A DNA stretch of 64,000 nt, taken from contig OZ035962.1 of NCBI GenBank assembly GCA_964034945.1, positions 95,191,284 to 95,255,283 on the forward strand. Reading direction: 5' to 3'. The notes below the pieces were generated by a model, which did no database searches, was not told the DNA's origin, and saw nothing but the letters and a program-made list of their open reading frames with translations. This document shows, one piece after another, positions 1 through 12,395 of the stretch. How positions within the stretch are numbered: position 1 is the first letter of the stretch; every line of letters starts with the position of its first letter. Source of the stretch: Chrysopilus asiliformis. Lineage: Eukaryota > Arthropoda > Insecta > Diptera > Rhagionidae. A program made the position numbers and the translations under genes.

Positions 1-72
1 TCGTCGTTCTATAAATCATAGCAAAGAAAATAATTTGAAGCACGAATTCACAATAATAATTGCTAAACCTAC

Positions 73-3000
73 AACATTGCCTTCATCATCAGAAGAATCA
101 TTCACGTCAATTGGTCGATTATCCTTCGAATGTTCACCTTTATCATGTTCGTCATCTGCCTCATGATAATCAGTTTCAGTCGATTTTTTTGATTTCTTTC
201 CGCCTTCCGCGTCGAATTCAACACTAAATTTTAAAAAGTAATAATAATTTAGACGAAAACATTCTTCCAATTTGTTTGAAAAAGGGCATTAGCAAATTTA
301 AATATTTTTGTATGAAAAAATGTCTATCTTACACTGTGTGCTTGTGTTTTGCTGATTTGACAATAGCTCTAAATAATTGCTTGAAGAATTTCTCGTTCAT
401 GTATTTCAAAATTTGCTTCGGTTTCACACAAAAATCGTCCTCGTAGGCGTCTCGCGGCAAAAATTTGAATAACGTCGTGTATTGATAGGATCTTTGCGGT
501 CGAAGGATGAGACAAATTTTAACATTGATATCTGAAAGAGTAGAAAATATTTTTTTGCTTAGAAACAAGAAACAGAAACAGGAAAAAGTATTTTAATACT
601 TTTTTCTGTTTCAGTTCTAGTCTAGTAGTAGATTTTCGAATGTACATATAAAAACATAACAAAAGCTATAATTGCCAATCTGGCAATCATTGGAGACCCG
701 TATGGTGATATTCGTATCAAAATTCGAACAGTTGTACCAAAATTCCACTTTGAAGTCAAACTTTCCAATAAGATTTTTTTAAATTTATTCCAATCGGATT
801 TTGATGTATGGGAGTTTTATGTAGAATCATATCCTAAATAACTTTTGTTCTTAGACTTTTTTGATAAGATGCACCGTTTTTGAGATATTTGCAAAAAACG
901 TTTTCATTCGTATGGGGGGTACCCCCCCTAATGGTCCATTTTCGCCCATTAACGAACTTAGCCTCGCATTTTAAGAAAAACGGATCTGCGCAAAATTTCA
1001 AGTCTCTAGCTCAATCCGTGCGCCCGCAATCCGCGCCACAGACAGACAGACGGACAGACGGACGGACATGCTAAATTCAACTTTTTTCATTATTCTAAAC
1101 ACACTGGTGTAATTCATTTTTTTGTGCGATGACGGGATCTTGGCGTTACAAACGGTAAGGCAAAGTTAATATACCCTTTGGTTTCACCATACGGGTATAA
1201 CTAGAGGCCGCTGATATGTTAGATTTGAGTCTCATTGACTTCTATTGCAAACAAATTAAATTTTCACCTTCTAAAACATCAGCTAGTGTAACCCTATTCA
1301 ATTTAATCCTAAGTTTCTGAGCACTTTTTTCCTTATTTGTTTTGAATGGGATTGCCATTAGTGGTGTTTTAATATTCGCTGACGCCAACATTAGAATTTC
1401 ACGAAGACGAGGAATACCCAAAGTTACGTTCATTTCACCTCTACCAGCGAAATGGAAAGTATTCAGTGTCATCTGAGTGGACGGCTCACCGATTGATTGC
1501 GCTGCCAGTAAACCTAATAAAAACGGGAAAAACTTCTTAATGTTTGAACAGAAGTTTGAGCGGGTGAAGTAAAATTAATTTAATGATGGTTTTAGAAGCC
1601 AGTGCGATAAATTCCATTTTCAATTAATCTTCCAAAACAACCAATATTTGCTGTTATGTTGAAAAATCGTGTTATATATTATTCAGTTGAAAGATCACAC
1701 CTTAAAAAGGGTTCTATAAATCGAATAAACAAGAAAAAAAACCAAAAAAAAAATCGCATAAAATCTCTCAAACAATCGCATTGCCTTCTAACTATCTAAA
1801 AAACCTACCAACCGGTTCCCCCGGTGCGGCTAGAGACTTCATGCTCTTTACATAAATAGCATTAGAAAATTCAGACTTTCGATGTGGCTTATCTTTGAAA
1901 TACAATCTCATTAAATCATCCAAATATTCAGAAATTGCACCATAATTGTTGTCAGGTTTATATTTCGATACAACAGGATCTGGGCATCGAGAATTTTTCT
2001 TAGAATATCTAAAAAAAATATTGGGCTCGAAATTATTTCAATCAAAAAATATGAATGGCAAATTTCAAGAAATATCTTGCGATTACTAAATCAAATTAGT
2101 AACTTTGAGTTGCTCTAGTGATCGCTAGAAATTTCACAAAGCCCGCCAGAAATATACAAACAATTTCTTGGTTTCATCTTTCGCTTTCTTCCACATTTTT
2201 ATTAATTCTTCATCTTTCTGCAGACGGCCAGTTTTCTTCCTCAATTTATTTGGACCTGTAACTTCGATTTCATTCCGAAGGTCAGCAGAAAATTGTTGAA
2301 AACAGGAGAAACGTCTCTTTTGCTTGGGATCACCATTTTTCTTTTTCCACGAATTCAATTTTTTCACACATTTTTGTATCCCGTTGATTATTTCATCGTC
2401 TTTGTAAATTTGATCGGTTTGGCTAGCGTGCAGAATTACGTCTGAATTATCGTCGAGAAATCTTAGACTTCTTGGATTGAAGAATCGAGATTTCGCTATG
2501 TCCATTCCATCTTCTCCGTACATAAACTATTGAAAAATATATCATTAATGCAAAAAAAGTTAAATTCTATCCGTAAAATACGTCACAGATTTAGGGGAAA
2601 GAGGTGTAGTTGATGTAATGTAACGGCGGTAAAACACCATACAAAAAAGTGCGTAAAAGTGTGATTAAGAGAGGAAGGGGAAAGCCTAAAATTAGCGTAA
2701 CATAACAATATTTTATGGACAGCTTTATAAACAACTAACCTGAACAATTGAATTGTCACTGTCTCGAACTGTTAAATCGTAATTTACGTTGAGTCCTTCT
2801 AAATGTTTAATGAGACATCTTTGCAAATAGCCAGATCTGCTTGTTTTGACGGCTGTATCAATGAGACCCTAAAGTAAAGTGAAACATAATTAAAACACAT
2901 TTATTAAATGCACAAAAAATTAAATTCTACTTCTCGCCCAGCCATGCAATGAAAGAAAAAGTCCTGGGGCTGTATTCCAGTCATAAATCTTCCGTCTATG

Positions 3001-6000
3001 AAACCTCCAGATTTTGGCGATGTCTCAAATGACGAGAAACTTGGCAGTGATTTTCCTATATTTATTTTAAAAAAATACTCTTTTTAGAAGATTAACATGA
3101 AAAATTTCAGCGGTCACCACCAAGAGGGTTAAACAAGTATTGTGAGGCATTCACCAGACAATTAAACTTGGGTGACACCAAACAAAAATTTTCAGATGTA
3201 AAAAACCCCAAAAAAAATATTTTATACGAAATGGTCAATAGCCTTTCTAAAATTACCTGAAATCATTAATGGAGGACGTTTTCCTTCTAACTCAATTTGA
3301 CCTAAAAGACAGGAAATCTGCATAGTGTTAACAGTAGATCCCTTGGCACCAGATAAAACCATTAATTGTAAATTATTTTGTGGAAATTTACTAATTAAAC
3401 CAGCGGGTACACAAGTTCTAAATACAAAAAATTATTAGCGAAAAATCTAAACCAAAAATTCATTTTATTACTGATTAATTTCGTTTGTGAACTCGTCAAG
3501 GAAAGATTTATATTTTCTGTCTAAAATTATTCGAAATTTAGGATCCTTTGAGTATGCCTCGGTTATCTTTTGTGAGATTTCCTCAAACGGAGTGTCTTCT
3601 GGCAAATCAAGTGTTGAAGTCGCCACCATTGGTCCAATCTAGTCCAAAATTTAAAATTAGTCACATTAATTCTCAGTTATTTATTTGTAAAGATTTTAAC
3701 ATTGTCTTCTAGTTTCAGTCAGAGCTTAAAGGCGAAAGCACAGATCAGGATGGTAAACTTACCAATCGACAATCCCGAATAATTGACTTTCGTTTTTTGT
3801 CCGCTTCTGCTGTGACAAGAATGTCGTGAACGCCTAGAGTGAAACCTTCTCGTTGTAAGAAAGTGGTGAATAGTTTGGCAAAAGAAGTCAAGAGTTGCGT
3901 TGAACAATCGCCACCATACAACTGGAAACAATTTTTTATTGACGTCTATACATATTTGCGTAACTGATATTCATACTAACTTCATACATGCAATGCACGA
4001 GACCGTAAGGTGTTGCACCGTAATGAGTTTTATCCAGAACTCCGGTTAACAATTCGCCCTTACGAATAATAACTTCACTTTCGGTCATGTCGAGTCCTTT
4101 CAAAGGAGTTCCACCGCATATCCAATTATGGCGGTTGTGAGTCTGCCATGCTTTCATATTAATTTTCGCCGATGATGTTAGATTCACAGCCGGAATTCCT
4201 CGCGGTATTAAATTGATGATAATCGTTGATAAAATCTACAGATTTGATAGTTTATTGATACAAAAATATATTCTATTTTTTTATTTACCTGTTTTCCAGA
4301 CCACAAAGGTAAGGGTTTCAAAATTGCTGGTGGCAATAACTTGATACTTCCGCGTAAATGTGACAGTCCTTGGAACACTAATTGCTGGTAATCTTCCCTT
4401 TTAAAGAAAATTCAAAGAATATTTGTTTTTTCAAAAAAGATAGATAGCGTTACTACTACCTGAATGTTGAAACTTTTTTTTTAGAAAACTTAAGGCTAAC
4501 ATTTTCAAAATATTTATATGAAGCTTGTGGCTTGAGGTGATGCTACTTACTTATTGAAAAATCGTCCCCTGATCGATAGCTTCACTCCTGAAATTACATG
4601 ATCCTGGATCAGTCCACCAAGTGGAGTTCCATCTTTTGGTACCAAATATTGATTAGAGACGTTAACTAAAAAAAATAGTAATTTAAAAAAAATATTAAAT
4701 ACATTCAAAAAGCTGAAAAAAAAAACATTTGCAACTGAGAAGGTTCTGCCAGGGCACGTTTTTGCTATTACCGGAAAAATTGTACCGAAGATTTGCTTAA
4801 AATTTCGCACCAATGATAAAAAAAAATAACCAACAAACCTAAATTATAAGCTTCACTCCTTCCGACTTCATTTTGCGGGAAATGCGCATTCATTTCATCA
4901 CCATCGAAATCAGCATTATATGCCTTGCAATTAGAATAATGCAGCCGATATGTTTTCTCTCCCTGCAAAATCCTAGCCTTGTGTGCCATTATACTCGGCC
5001 TATGCAAAGTGGGTTGTCGATTTAGCAATAAAATATCCCCATTTCTCAAATGCCGATGAACAGTTTTAACACCGTCATCAGGATTTGTTAACAGGAGCTT
5101 CGCTAAACTTTCTCTCTTCACAGGATCTCCAGCAGGAATCAAAATTTTATGGCCTTTCTCATCTTCTACATAATTTGCACTAAAAAGAGACATTTCAATG
5201 CCGTAAATTCTCATAATCAAAATTCGAAATCTACCCTGGATGAATATTGGGGCCATTCATCACCATTTTACGCAATTCAGTGACATTCCAAGGAGTGACT
5301 GGCACAGGATATGACAGCTTCCTGGCAAATACATCAGGAACACCCAATTCATCGACATTTATATTTGGATCTGGCGTGATAACTGTTCGGGCTGCAAAAT
5401 TAACGCGCTTCCCCATCATATGTTTTCGAATGAGGCCTTCTTTCTTCTCAAGGATCTGAAATTTTTTTTTTTTTAAATTGGAAAATAGTTGTTTTTACTA
5501 CGCTAAATTCAGAAAGAAATTGTCTGTACCTGTTTTAATCCTATGGTATTTTTCGTCTCCCGTCCCAAATTCACATCTAAAATTTGATCGATGTAAATCT
5601 GTAGCTCCTGCCAAGCGTTATACATTTTCTCATAAGGAGTTGATCCGTTCGCATTATTGTAAACTGCCTAAATTATATTTGTAGGATTAACGATTTTACT
5701 TATAGTTTTAAATACATACCTCCGCTTCTTCTGAAAGCTCTTCTGAATTTGATTTCAATTTATTTATTGTCAATCTAACTACACTGTTTGCTTCAATGAT
5801 ATTTCTGTAAACGATTGTCCTGGGATGTTCCAGAATTTCCCCTCTAAGAACGTTTGCAGGACGAGCTATTGGTGGAATTACTGAGACTACATTCATAAAA
5901 AACACATCCACTGGATATTCGACATTCTTTGAACAATTCTTTAGTACAGGATATAAATTCAAAAGAAATTCTGGACTATTTCCATATATGTTACGCAAAT

Positions 6001-7113
6001 ATTTTCGACATTCATCAGCTAACACTAGCTTATTGTTGGCACCTACTAAATTTCCGCTTTCATTTTTATTTCGTTCACTGGAAAAAAACAATTTTGAAAC
6101 TGATTTTAGCATTTCTAGTAAAAAATTGTTTAAACATTTTAAATTTGCTGTTCATAAACCTCACACTCTGACTTTCAGTTGCTTTTTTAAAATTTTGGAT
6201 ATGAGATTTCATACGAGAACACACAAAGTCTCCCTAACTTGATGCGTGACATATTCTAAGGACATAAAAATTCCTTTCGTTAAAAATATTTCCACTTACT
6301 AAAACGCTTCCATTTCTGCTTTTGTATATCCAATCACCAATTTGTTATATGAGGTCCGCACTTTCTTCAATGTTTCATGACAATGAATACATTTTTTTTT
6401 ATTCAAATCTTGCAAAGATGACTTTACTATTGCAGCTCGAACAGAACCGGTTGTTTTCGTAACGTTTGTGAAATTTTTCGATCCTAGATAACAAACTTCT
6501 CAACAAAAAGTAATTAAAACAATAGGGATATTATACCTTTCTTTAAAAGTTCGTACATTTCAGCAATTTTAGGATGAAGTGAATAACCAGATTCGGTTTT
6601 TACAGATTGTTCGGATCCAGCCACAAATTCAGACTTGTACACCTCCAAATCCTGCGCTTCAATGATATACCCTGCATCAATTAGATTCAGCTGCAGCTGA
6701 AGAATCTTCTCAAGATGTTCTAGAAGTTAAATTATAAAAAAATTGTTGCTGTGTACAAGAAAAAAAAATTTACCTGAAAACTGTAACCGAAAGCAGTTCA
6801 AACACGAAATCTTCAAAATTTCATACAACGTCTTCGTGAAGAATGGGTTGTAGACGAGAGCATTTAGTTCGATGTGGCCAAAGTGACCTGTGCAGGCGCT
6901 TGTAGACAGACAAGTGGTGCAAGGATCGGCAGACTTTCCAAAAGGCCCCATTGCCGGATCATATAACCCGCCCGGCAAAGGATGACCCAACGAATCGAAA
7001 CATAAGCTGGTTATTATTCGAACTACACTCAAGCGTCGGGCATCTTCAGAACTTAACACGGAAAACCTCAAATCGGTGGGATTCAGGTGAATATCGTTTC
7101 GATTGATCACCAT
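73..7113 (-). CDS. POLR1A: RNA polymerase I largest subunit (RPA1/A190), partial at C-terminus
   Basis: Catalytic largest subunit of nucleolar RNA polymerase I, which transcribes pre-rRNA. I resolve 20 coding exons, phase-consistent with GT-AG sites: 7113-6774, 6719-6537, 6483-6300, 6077-5720, 5667-5530, 5455-5235, 5179-4839, 4665-4551, 4397-4289, 4235-3981, 3921-3763, 3638-3472, 3417-3257, 3055-2931, 2868-2740, 2526-2138, 2008-1809, 1513-1268, 531-333, 223-73. They encode about 1390 residues; family members run to about 1640-1720, so the last 250 or more lie beyond base 1. Seen: N-terminal zinc site CX2CX6CX2H; active-site motif [10 protein letters not shown] at about residues 563-572, with the three Mg-binding Asp; bridge/trigger region containing [18 protein letters not shown]; an acidic, Lys/Asp-rich insert in the last exon (residues about 1341-1390). 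The start is the first in-frame ATG and is followed directly by family-like sequence. The intron between exons 18 and 19 carries a dispersed repeat. Pol II and Pol III are excluded by the trigger-region sequence and the acidic C-terminal insert. Confidence 0.95.
652..1200 (+). repeat. Dispersed noncoding repeat, family A copy 1
   Basis: A roughly 550-bp element inside a POLR1A intron, antisense to the gene. It starts near CATAACAAAAGC, then has the palindrome AATTGCCAATCTGGCAATCA and the subterminal block ACCCGTATGGTGA. Further in are a G-run/C-run palindrome at 914-929, a CAGA/GACG tetranucleotide tract at 1040-1065, and an end CACCATACGGGTATAA whose block is the inverse of the one near the start. 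Four other long copies occur in the window, plus a fragment. Short open frames across it are by-products of the repeat. Confidence 0.85.
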
Positions 7114-7565
7114 TATTGAGGTTAACTGGCGTCGAACTATAAATAATAAATTTCACAGCTGTTTCTTGAGTGTTTTAGTAACTTTAAGTATTTACCTAGT
7201 AGCCGCAATGAAAATTCTTTTAATTTAGAACCTTTTTACGCTTTTTTTCGACTCAAAAATAACTTCTTCCGACAATCAACATGTGAAATTCACATGTGGA
7301 TTTGTTGTGGGTTTTTATCAGGTTATTTAAACGTCAGTAAAGATTTTAGTGGTGCCGCCCTCGGGGTTAAATTTCAAATTACGCAGTTTATAAATGAGAT
7401 AGAGAGTGGGTTCCATTTAAATTCAAGTTTACTCCTCGAGTAAAAGTTAAAAGAAAATAATATAATTGCTATCAAGTCTTCACTTAATTGATTTTCTGCA
7501 TCCATTCCGCACCATGGAAAGTAAAATATGATAAACTCTTCAGTTATAAACGCAACATAAACTAG

Positions 7566-7849
7566 TGCTACATTTACACGAATGACAAATTTGTCATTTT
7601 TTTCTTGTCATTATGTTAATTCCCGTGTAAATGGCATAATTTTTGTAATTTTTTCTGTCAGAAAATGTCAATCTCTCAAATTGCGTTTGCACGAATGACA
7701 ATTTGGCATAAAAGAATGGACAAGTTCATTCTTTTATGAGAGATTGACATTTTCTGACAGAAAAAATTACAAAAATTATGCCATTTACACGGGAATTAAC
7801 ATAATGACAAGAAAAAAATGACAAATTTGTCATTCGTGTAAATGTAGCA
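7566..7849. mobile_element. Palindromic MITE with 113-bp terminal inverted repeats
   Basis: The arms at 7566-7678 and 7737-7849 are almost perfectly complementary and begin TGCTACATTTACACGAATG. The 58-bp middle holds another degenerate copy of the tip (TTTGCACGAATGACAATTTG) and a small internal hairpin around AAAGAATG. There is no coding capacity. The superfamily is not determined because no target duplication is clear. Confidence 0.8.
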
Positions 7850-7916
7850 TTAGACGTGATCAATCTGGAATCAGCTTTTAGTGCTATTTTTCAAAATATT
7901 TTCTTATAATCTAAAG

Positions 7917-8677
7917 CAGTGGTTTCCAAACTTTATTTTACCACGGCTCCCTTAAAAATATTTGATCATATGGCGCCTCTCTTCCATAGGGTAGCATCAG
8001 CAGCATAGTAGTTGATATGTACCTATATGTTACGTATTGTATTAGCTGCACGTGCACTTTTTTTTGTCAATACTGGCTAATATTCGCGCCTCCCCTTAGA
8101 CTAGTCCACGCCTCCCCTTATGACGTTTTCGACTGGCAGATTCAGGGCAGATTCAGAGCACGCTCTACCCCAGTTTAGAGCAAGGTATTTCGAGCAGATC
8201 TCGAGTAGATTTCGAGCACCTCTGCTTGGGAGTCGAGCATTTCTCAAAGAACAAGAAGAAGCATAAAACAAATTAAAATTAATTTTGATATATTCCCCTT
8301 AAGTTGACACTGCACTAATATATTTCTGACCAAATGAAATTCTTCTTCACTAGATGAAGAAGAATCCAAGAAATCAAAATCATAAATATCTTCCATTTAC
8401 GATTCCACACGATTTTGTTAGCCTTAACCTCAAAAGAGCAACTCAAATCTGACTACATTAGGCAGATCACAAAATTGCTCGAAAAATGCTCTTTTAGTGC
8501 TCGCATACGGAGTACTTGCGTCACTCGAACACGTAACTCTTTTTCGAGCGATCAAAAAATCTCAGTCGAACACAAGATCTCAGAGTGAGCAAATTTAGAG
8601 CAACTTCAGAGCAAAAAGAGCATGCCAGTCGAAAACGCCATTAGACTAGTTCACGCCTCCCAGTTTGGAAAACGCTG
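7917..8677. mobile_element. hAT-type MITE with 8-bp target duplication
   Basis: The terminal inverted repeats are CAGTGGTTTCCAAACT on the left and the inverse of CAGCGTTTTCCAAACT on the right. They are flanked by a perfect 8-bp direct repeat ATCTAAAG (7909-7916 and 8678-8685). An 8-bp duplication and CAG-type ends are the hAT hallmark. There is no transposase. A second element is nested inside at 8121-8640. Confidence 0.85.
8121..8640. mobile_element. Nested MITE with TTA target duplication (PIF/Harbinger-like)
   Basis: The ends TGACGTTTTCGACTGGCA and TGCCAGTCGAAAACGCCA are inverted repeats. The element is flanked by TTA at 8118-8120 and 8641-8643. A 3-bp TTA duplication suggests PIF/Harbinger, but the assignment is inference. 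The interior is noncoding and rich in short GAGCA and CTCGA words, in keeping with diverged internal palindromes. Confidence 0.7.
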
Positions 8678-9079
8678 ATCTAAAGAGTGGACATCAGCCC
8701 TGAGTAGGATAGCTAAATTAGAATTAACTCCAATAATTAACTCCAATTATAATCAATAGTTAATTAACTCCAATTAGAACATCCTACTAGGCAAGTCTCC
8801 ATATTAGAACAGTCTGCAAACAGTATTTCAATTTATTAAAATAAATTCGACTTTCCAAAATTTTTTCGATACCTCAGACATGAATTTTTTACTTATTTTA
8901 ACCGATTTTAATTATTTTGGTAATTATTTGTAACAATGAATCAAATTTTTAAAGTTTTCGCGCTCAATTCATTGTCTACTCCTAAAAATCAAGGCTCTCT
9001 AGTAGCAATTGCATATTTTTACGCTGAGTTTCGGCTAAGCTTATTTTTTTAATAAAGAATTTTTTTTTCTCATAATTTA

Positions 9080-9505
9080 AATTCTGTACCCCAAAGGTAA
9101 ACTGTCGTAACTAACATTTTGCAAATTTTACAGGAGAGCCATTTTTAGTTCGAAATTGCAAACTTTTTATGTGTATGATTTTCGGTAATTATTTGAAACT
9201 TTTGTAGTTTATTTTATTTTAGGACATTGTTTAAACAAAATATTAGTTGATATATAAATTTGTAATGAGTGGGGGAGCAGTTACAACCTTTTATCTCTAA
9301 CCATTTTGCTTGATCCGGAGCAGTTACAACCTTTAACTGTAACGAGTTTGCTTCACCATATAGTCAAATTAGACATTATAATCATTACTGTATAGATACG
9401 ATACTTTGCCAATTAAAAATATACGTCCGCACAATGTAGTTTCAACAATAACCCCAAAATCGCGGTTTTGTCAGTTACGACAGTTTACCTCTGGGGTACA
9501 GAATT
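9080..9505. mobile_element. Noncoding inverted-repeat element
   Basis: The inverted ends begin AATTCTGTACCCC and continue with few mismatches through a GGTAAACTGTCGTAACT block, about 36 bp per arm. The right part of the interior has two tandem copies of a 43-bp unit beginning GGAGCAGTTACAACCTTT at 9274 and 9317. No open frame is seen. Superfamily unknown. Confidence 0.65.
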
Positions 9506-9599
9506 GTTCGCTAATTTTTATGCCAAAAACATAAGTTTATTGAATTTTTGCAATATAACCTAAGAATCCTTCAACCAATCAGCAGCGACCCCACTTGGA

Positions 9600-10480
9600 A
9601 ATACCCCAAGGCAACACTGAGAACTGTCACCATCTAGTTTTTTTCCGTTTTCGACTTTGTGGATTTCTTTTTTTTTTTGCTAAACTTGTGTCGAAAACCT
9701 ACGAAAAAGGTTTCCCAGCTTAGTCTTTTAGAATTTCGTGATTGTTGCGTAGAATTTGCGTGTGGTTTGCGTAGAATCCGCGAGTTTTATTCGCGAAAAG
9801 TGCAAAGCAAAATACTCAGCTTTGAGAAGAATTTTTGTGCGTTCTTTCTGTCGTCTTGCATGTTGAGAGATATGAAAATGGTGTGTTTATAACAGAACAA
9901 ACGGAGAAGTGCTAATTGCGGATATCTATTCAATTTCAACAATAATTGTAAGTTCCATTCTTTGGAAGTTGGAGCGCCTTGGTCGACAAGGAAGGAATTT
10001 TCCACATTCAAGTATTTCATCAGTGCCAGTGAACACGAAAATATATTCATTTCTTTTTTGTGGAATTTTATCGAAATTGGGTCATAAATTTGTTTTTATT
10101 TTTCCCAACCACACATTGAAGACAAGCACGCGAAATTCCCCAAAAAAACATCGGCTCGCTTCGAACAGAGAACGTTTCGTACGTGAAAGAAAGGCCAACA
10201 CTTGCTAGCCGAGCCCGAGACAGAATCCGTGACAGTGGCGAAAACTGAAGGCATTTTCGTAGAGACTTTCTTGTAGGTACAAGTAAGAAGTAACGAATGG
10301 TTGGAAGAGGACGGGGCGGAGAAAGCAGATCAAAACGAGACTGATAGGTGAAGATAAGTGGACCTTTTTTGTAAAAATATGCGGAAAAGAAATCCACCTC
10401 ACACTAAACTTGATACAAAGAGTTTATTTCAATCTGACAAATAGTGTCTCATGTGAACTGGTTACACGCGTTGATTTGGA
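9600..10480. other. Less AT-rich unassigned stretch, possible untranslated first exon
   Basis: This segment is less AT-rich than its surroundings and has short overlapping open frames on both strands, none resembling a known family. A good donor site GTAAGT begins at 9948. The stretch could therefore be a promoter plus 5'-untranslated exon of a plus-strand gene to the right, such as Tab2, whose coding start directly follows a splice acceptor. No sequence evidence joins the two. Confidence 0.2.
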
Positions 10481-11839
10481 AAAAGTCTAGAATTGATAAC
10501 CGCCGTCCGCTTCACACTGATGCAAAATTATCTCTGCTCGTATTCCACCAACGCTCCGCAGTTTTCGATTTCCCCAGTTCCGATGGAACTGCGTTTGATT
10601 TTCTTGTTCTGGAAATTCTTTAGAATCACACGAGAATTCCGTATGCAATAAACAATCTACGTTGGATATTATCTTGGTTTTTACAATTCTAAAGCAATGT
10701 TGCATATTGCATATGATTTACGTTCCAGTTCTTATCTATTCATATTATAATTTTTATTTTAACACAAATTTCTTTTCGTCTGAAGCTTTCCCTGAGTTTA
10801 CGTAAACTGTAATCACTTGTTGCTATGAGTATGGTAGAAGTATAATAAAAAACTACATCTTTTGTTAATGGGTTGCAAAGCCTTACAAATATTGCAATTC
10901 CATTTCTGGTTCTCAATCTCTGTAGAATAGTTGGTACTGCAGCGAAAAAGGAGATTGTCTAACAATTTTGACTAGACTATAATTGAAGAATACTCTTTTA
11001 ATATCGAAACTCAAATTCCATATCAACAAATTCGCCAACATAATCGCCTATTAACAAAATAATGATGGAGGTAGTTGGTTATCCGCATAATTTGGAAATT
11101 CTAAATATTTCTGCAATTGTAAAGCAAATTCTATAAAAAAAAAATTAAAATTTATTCATAGATTTTTTGGTATTGACGAATTTTGGTCCGAGGTACAAGC
11201 CCATCCATGACAAATAGTATTGATCACAGATTTTACCCTCATTTCCAAAATGTGTATTGTGTTTTAAGATAAATTGAAGAGTTTTGTAAAACAATATTCT
11301 GAATATTAAATAGTTTTTTAATTGGTTGCGAAAACATCCAAAGACGAGATCTTTTAGTTTGGATGATGACAGGAGAAACAAACTTTCAATTTCAATTTTG
11401 TTGGAGACAAGGAGCGTGTTAGCCGACACAAAACTTTAATAGGTTGATAGAAAAATTTAATGCATGCACCACACTTCTGCCGAATGCAGGCGAATCACAC
11501 AGCTGCCAGATTCGGCGCATTTGGTAAATTGAGTTAGATTTTTTTCCATTCATATGGTTTTTATGGCCAAATTTGATATAAAATATAAAATATGTATAAT
11601 ATTCCTGAAAGAAGTCGCTATTGTAGTTTTTTTATCCAAAATCACTGGAAGCAATTCAAATCCTAGCTAACAGATAAGGGTCTTCAGTTGACCCTCTCCG
11701 ATTTGAATGAATTTTGGGTATGTAAATGGTCTTTATAACTTTTTTGATACGGTACTATGTTTTCGAAAAAAAATACGATCGTCAAAATATTCTATATGAG
11801 AACATATAACAAATTAATTAAAAAAAAATTAATTTGGGT
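10481..11839. other. Unassigned AT-rich DNA
   Basis: Short spurious frames only. No family resemblance, RNA gene or terminal-repeat structure was recognised. Confidence 0.4.
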
Positions 11840-12395
11840 TTGGGAGAGTAGGGAAAGGGAGGGGGGGGGGGGGGGTGGAGGGTTGGATGTAGAGTGGTCC
11901 GTTTGGATTCGAACGGTGACATAAAATCATTTTTTCTTTATAAATTTTTCGATTCAATGCACGTTTTCGAGAAAATTGCGAATAATCTTTTTCGTTCTTA
12001 ATCTTTTTCGAATGCCCCAATGTTACCCGTTCAAGAACTTCTAGCTCAGAACTTCCTTCGAAAGTTATGGTGATCACAGACAGATGTAAGGACATGCGGA
12101 AATCAAATTTTTTTGTCATCCCTAACACCCTGGTGTAGTTAATTTTTGTGTCCGACGATTGGTTCGATGCGTTACAAATGGTATACTCAATCTAATATAC
12201 TTCTATATAATTCTCATATCGAGTAGAAAAAGGGCTGTTCTAAGTTTCAAGTCTTCAGCTCAATCCATTCTCAAGTTATTGTGTCAATGGACATACAGAT
12301 GGACATGCAAATATCAAATCTTTTTAGCACTCCAAAAACACTGACATAGGTTTTTTTTTGCCTGACGACTAAATCGATGCTTTACAAATGGTCTA
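11840..12395 (+). repeat. Dispersed repeat family B, two degenerate tandem fragments
   Basis: 11840-12190 contains a 19-G run near 11860, a remnant of the G-rich block. It ends with the family-B block CCTAACACCCTGGTGTAGTT followed by a GCGTTACAAATGG motif. 12225-12395 repeats the same order in more diverged form: the phrase TCAAGTCTTCAGCTCAATCC, then a GACATACAGATGGACATGC tract, then CTTTACAAATGGTC. Related copies lie near 54.4, 58.8 and 60.9 kb. Confidence 0.65.

Noticed and set aside
9659..10402. Several overlapping 65-109-codon frames on both strands
   Set aside because: No domain resemblance, the frames compete with each other, and there is no codon pattern; kept only as a possible noncoding exon region.
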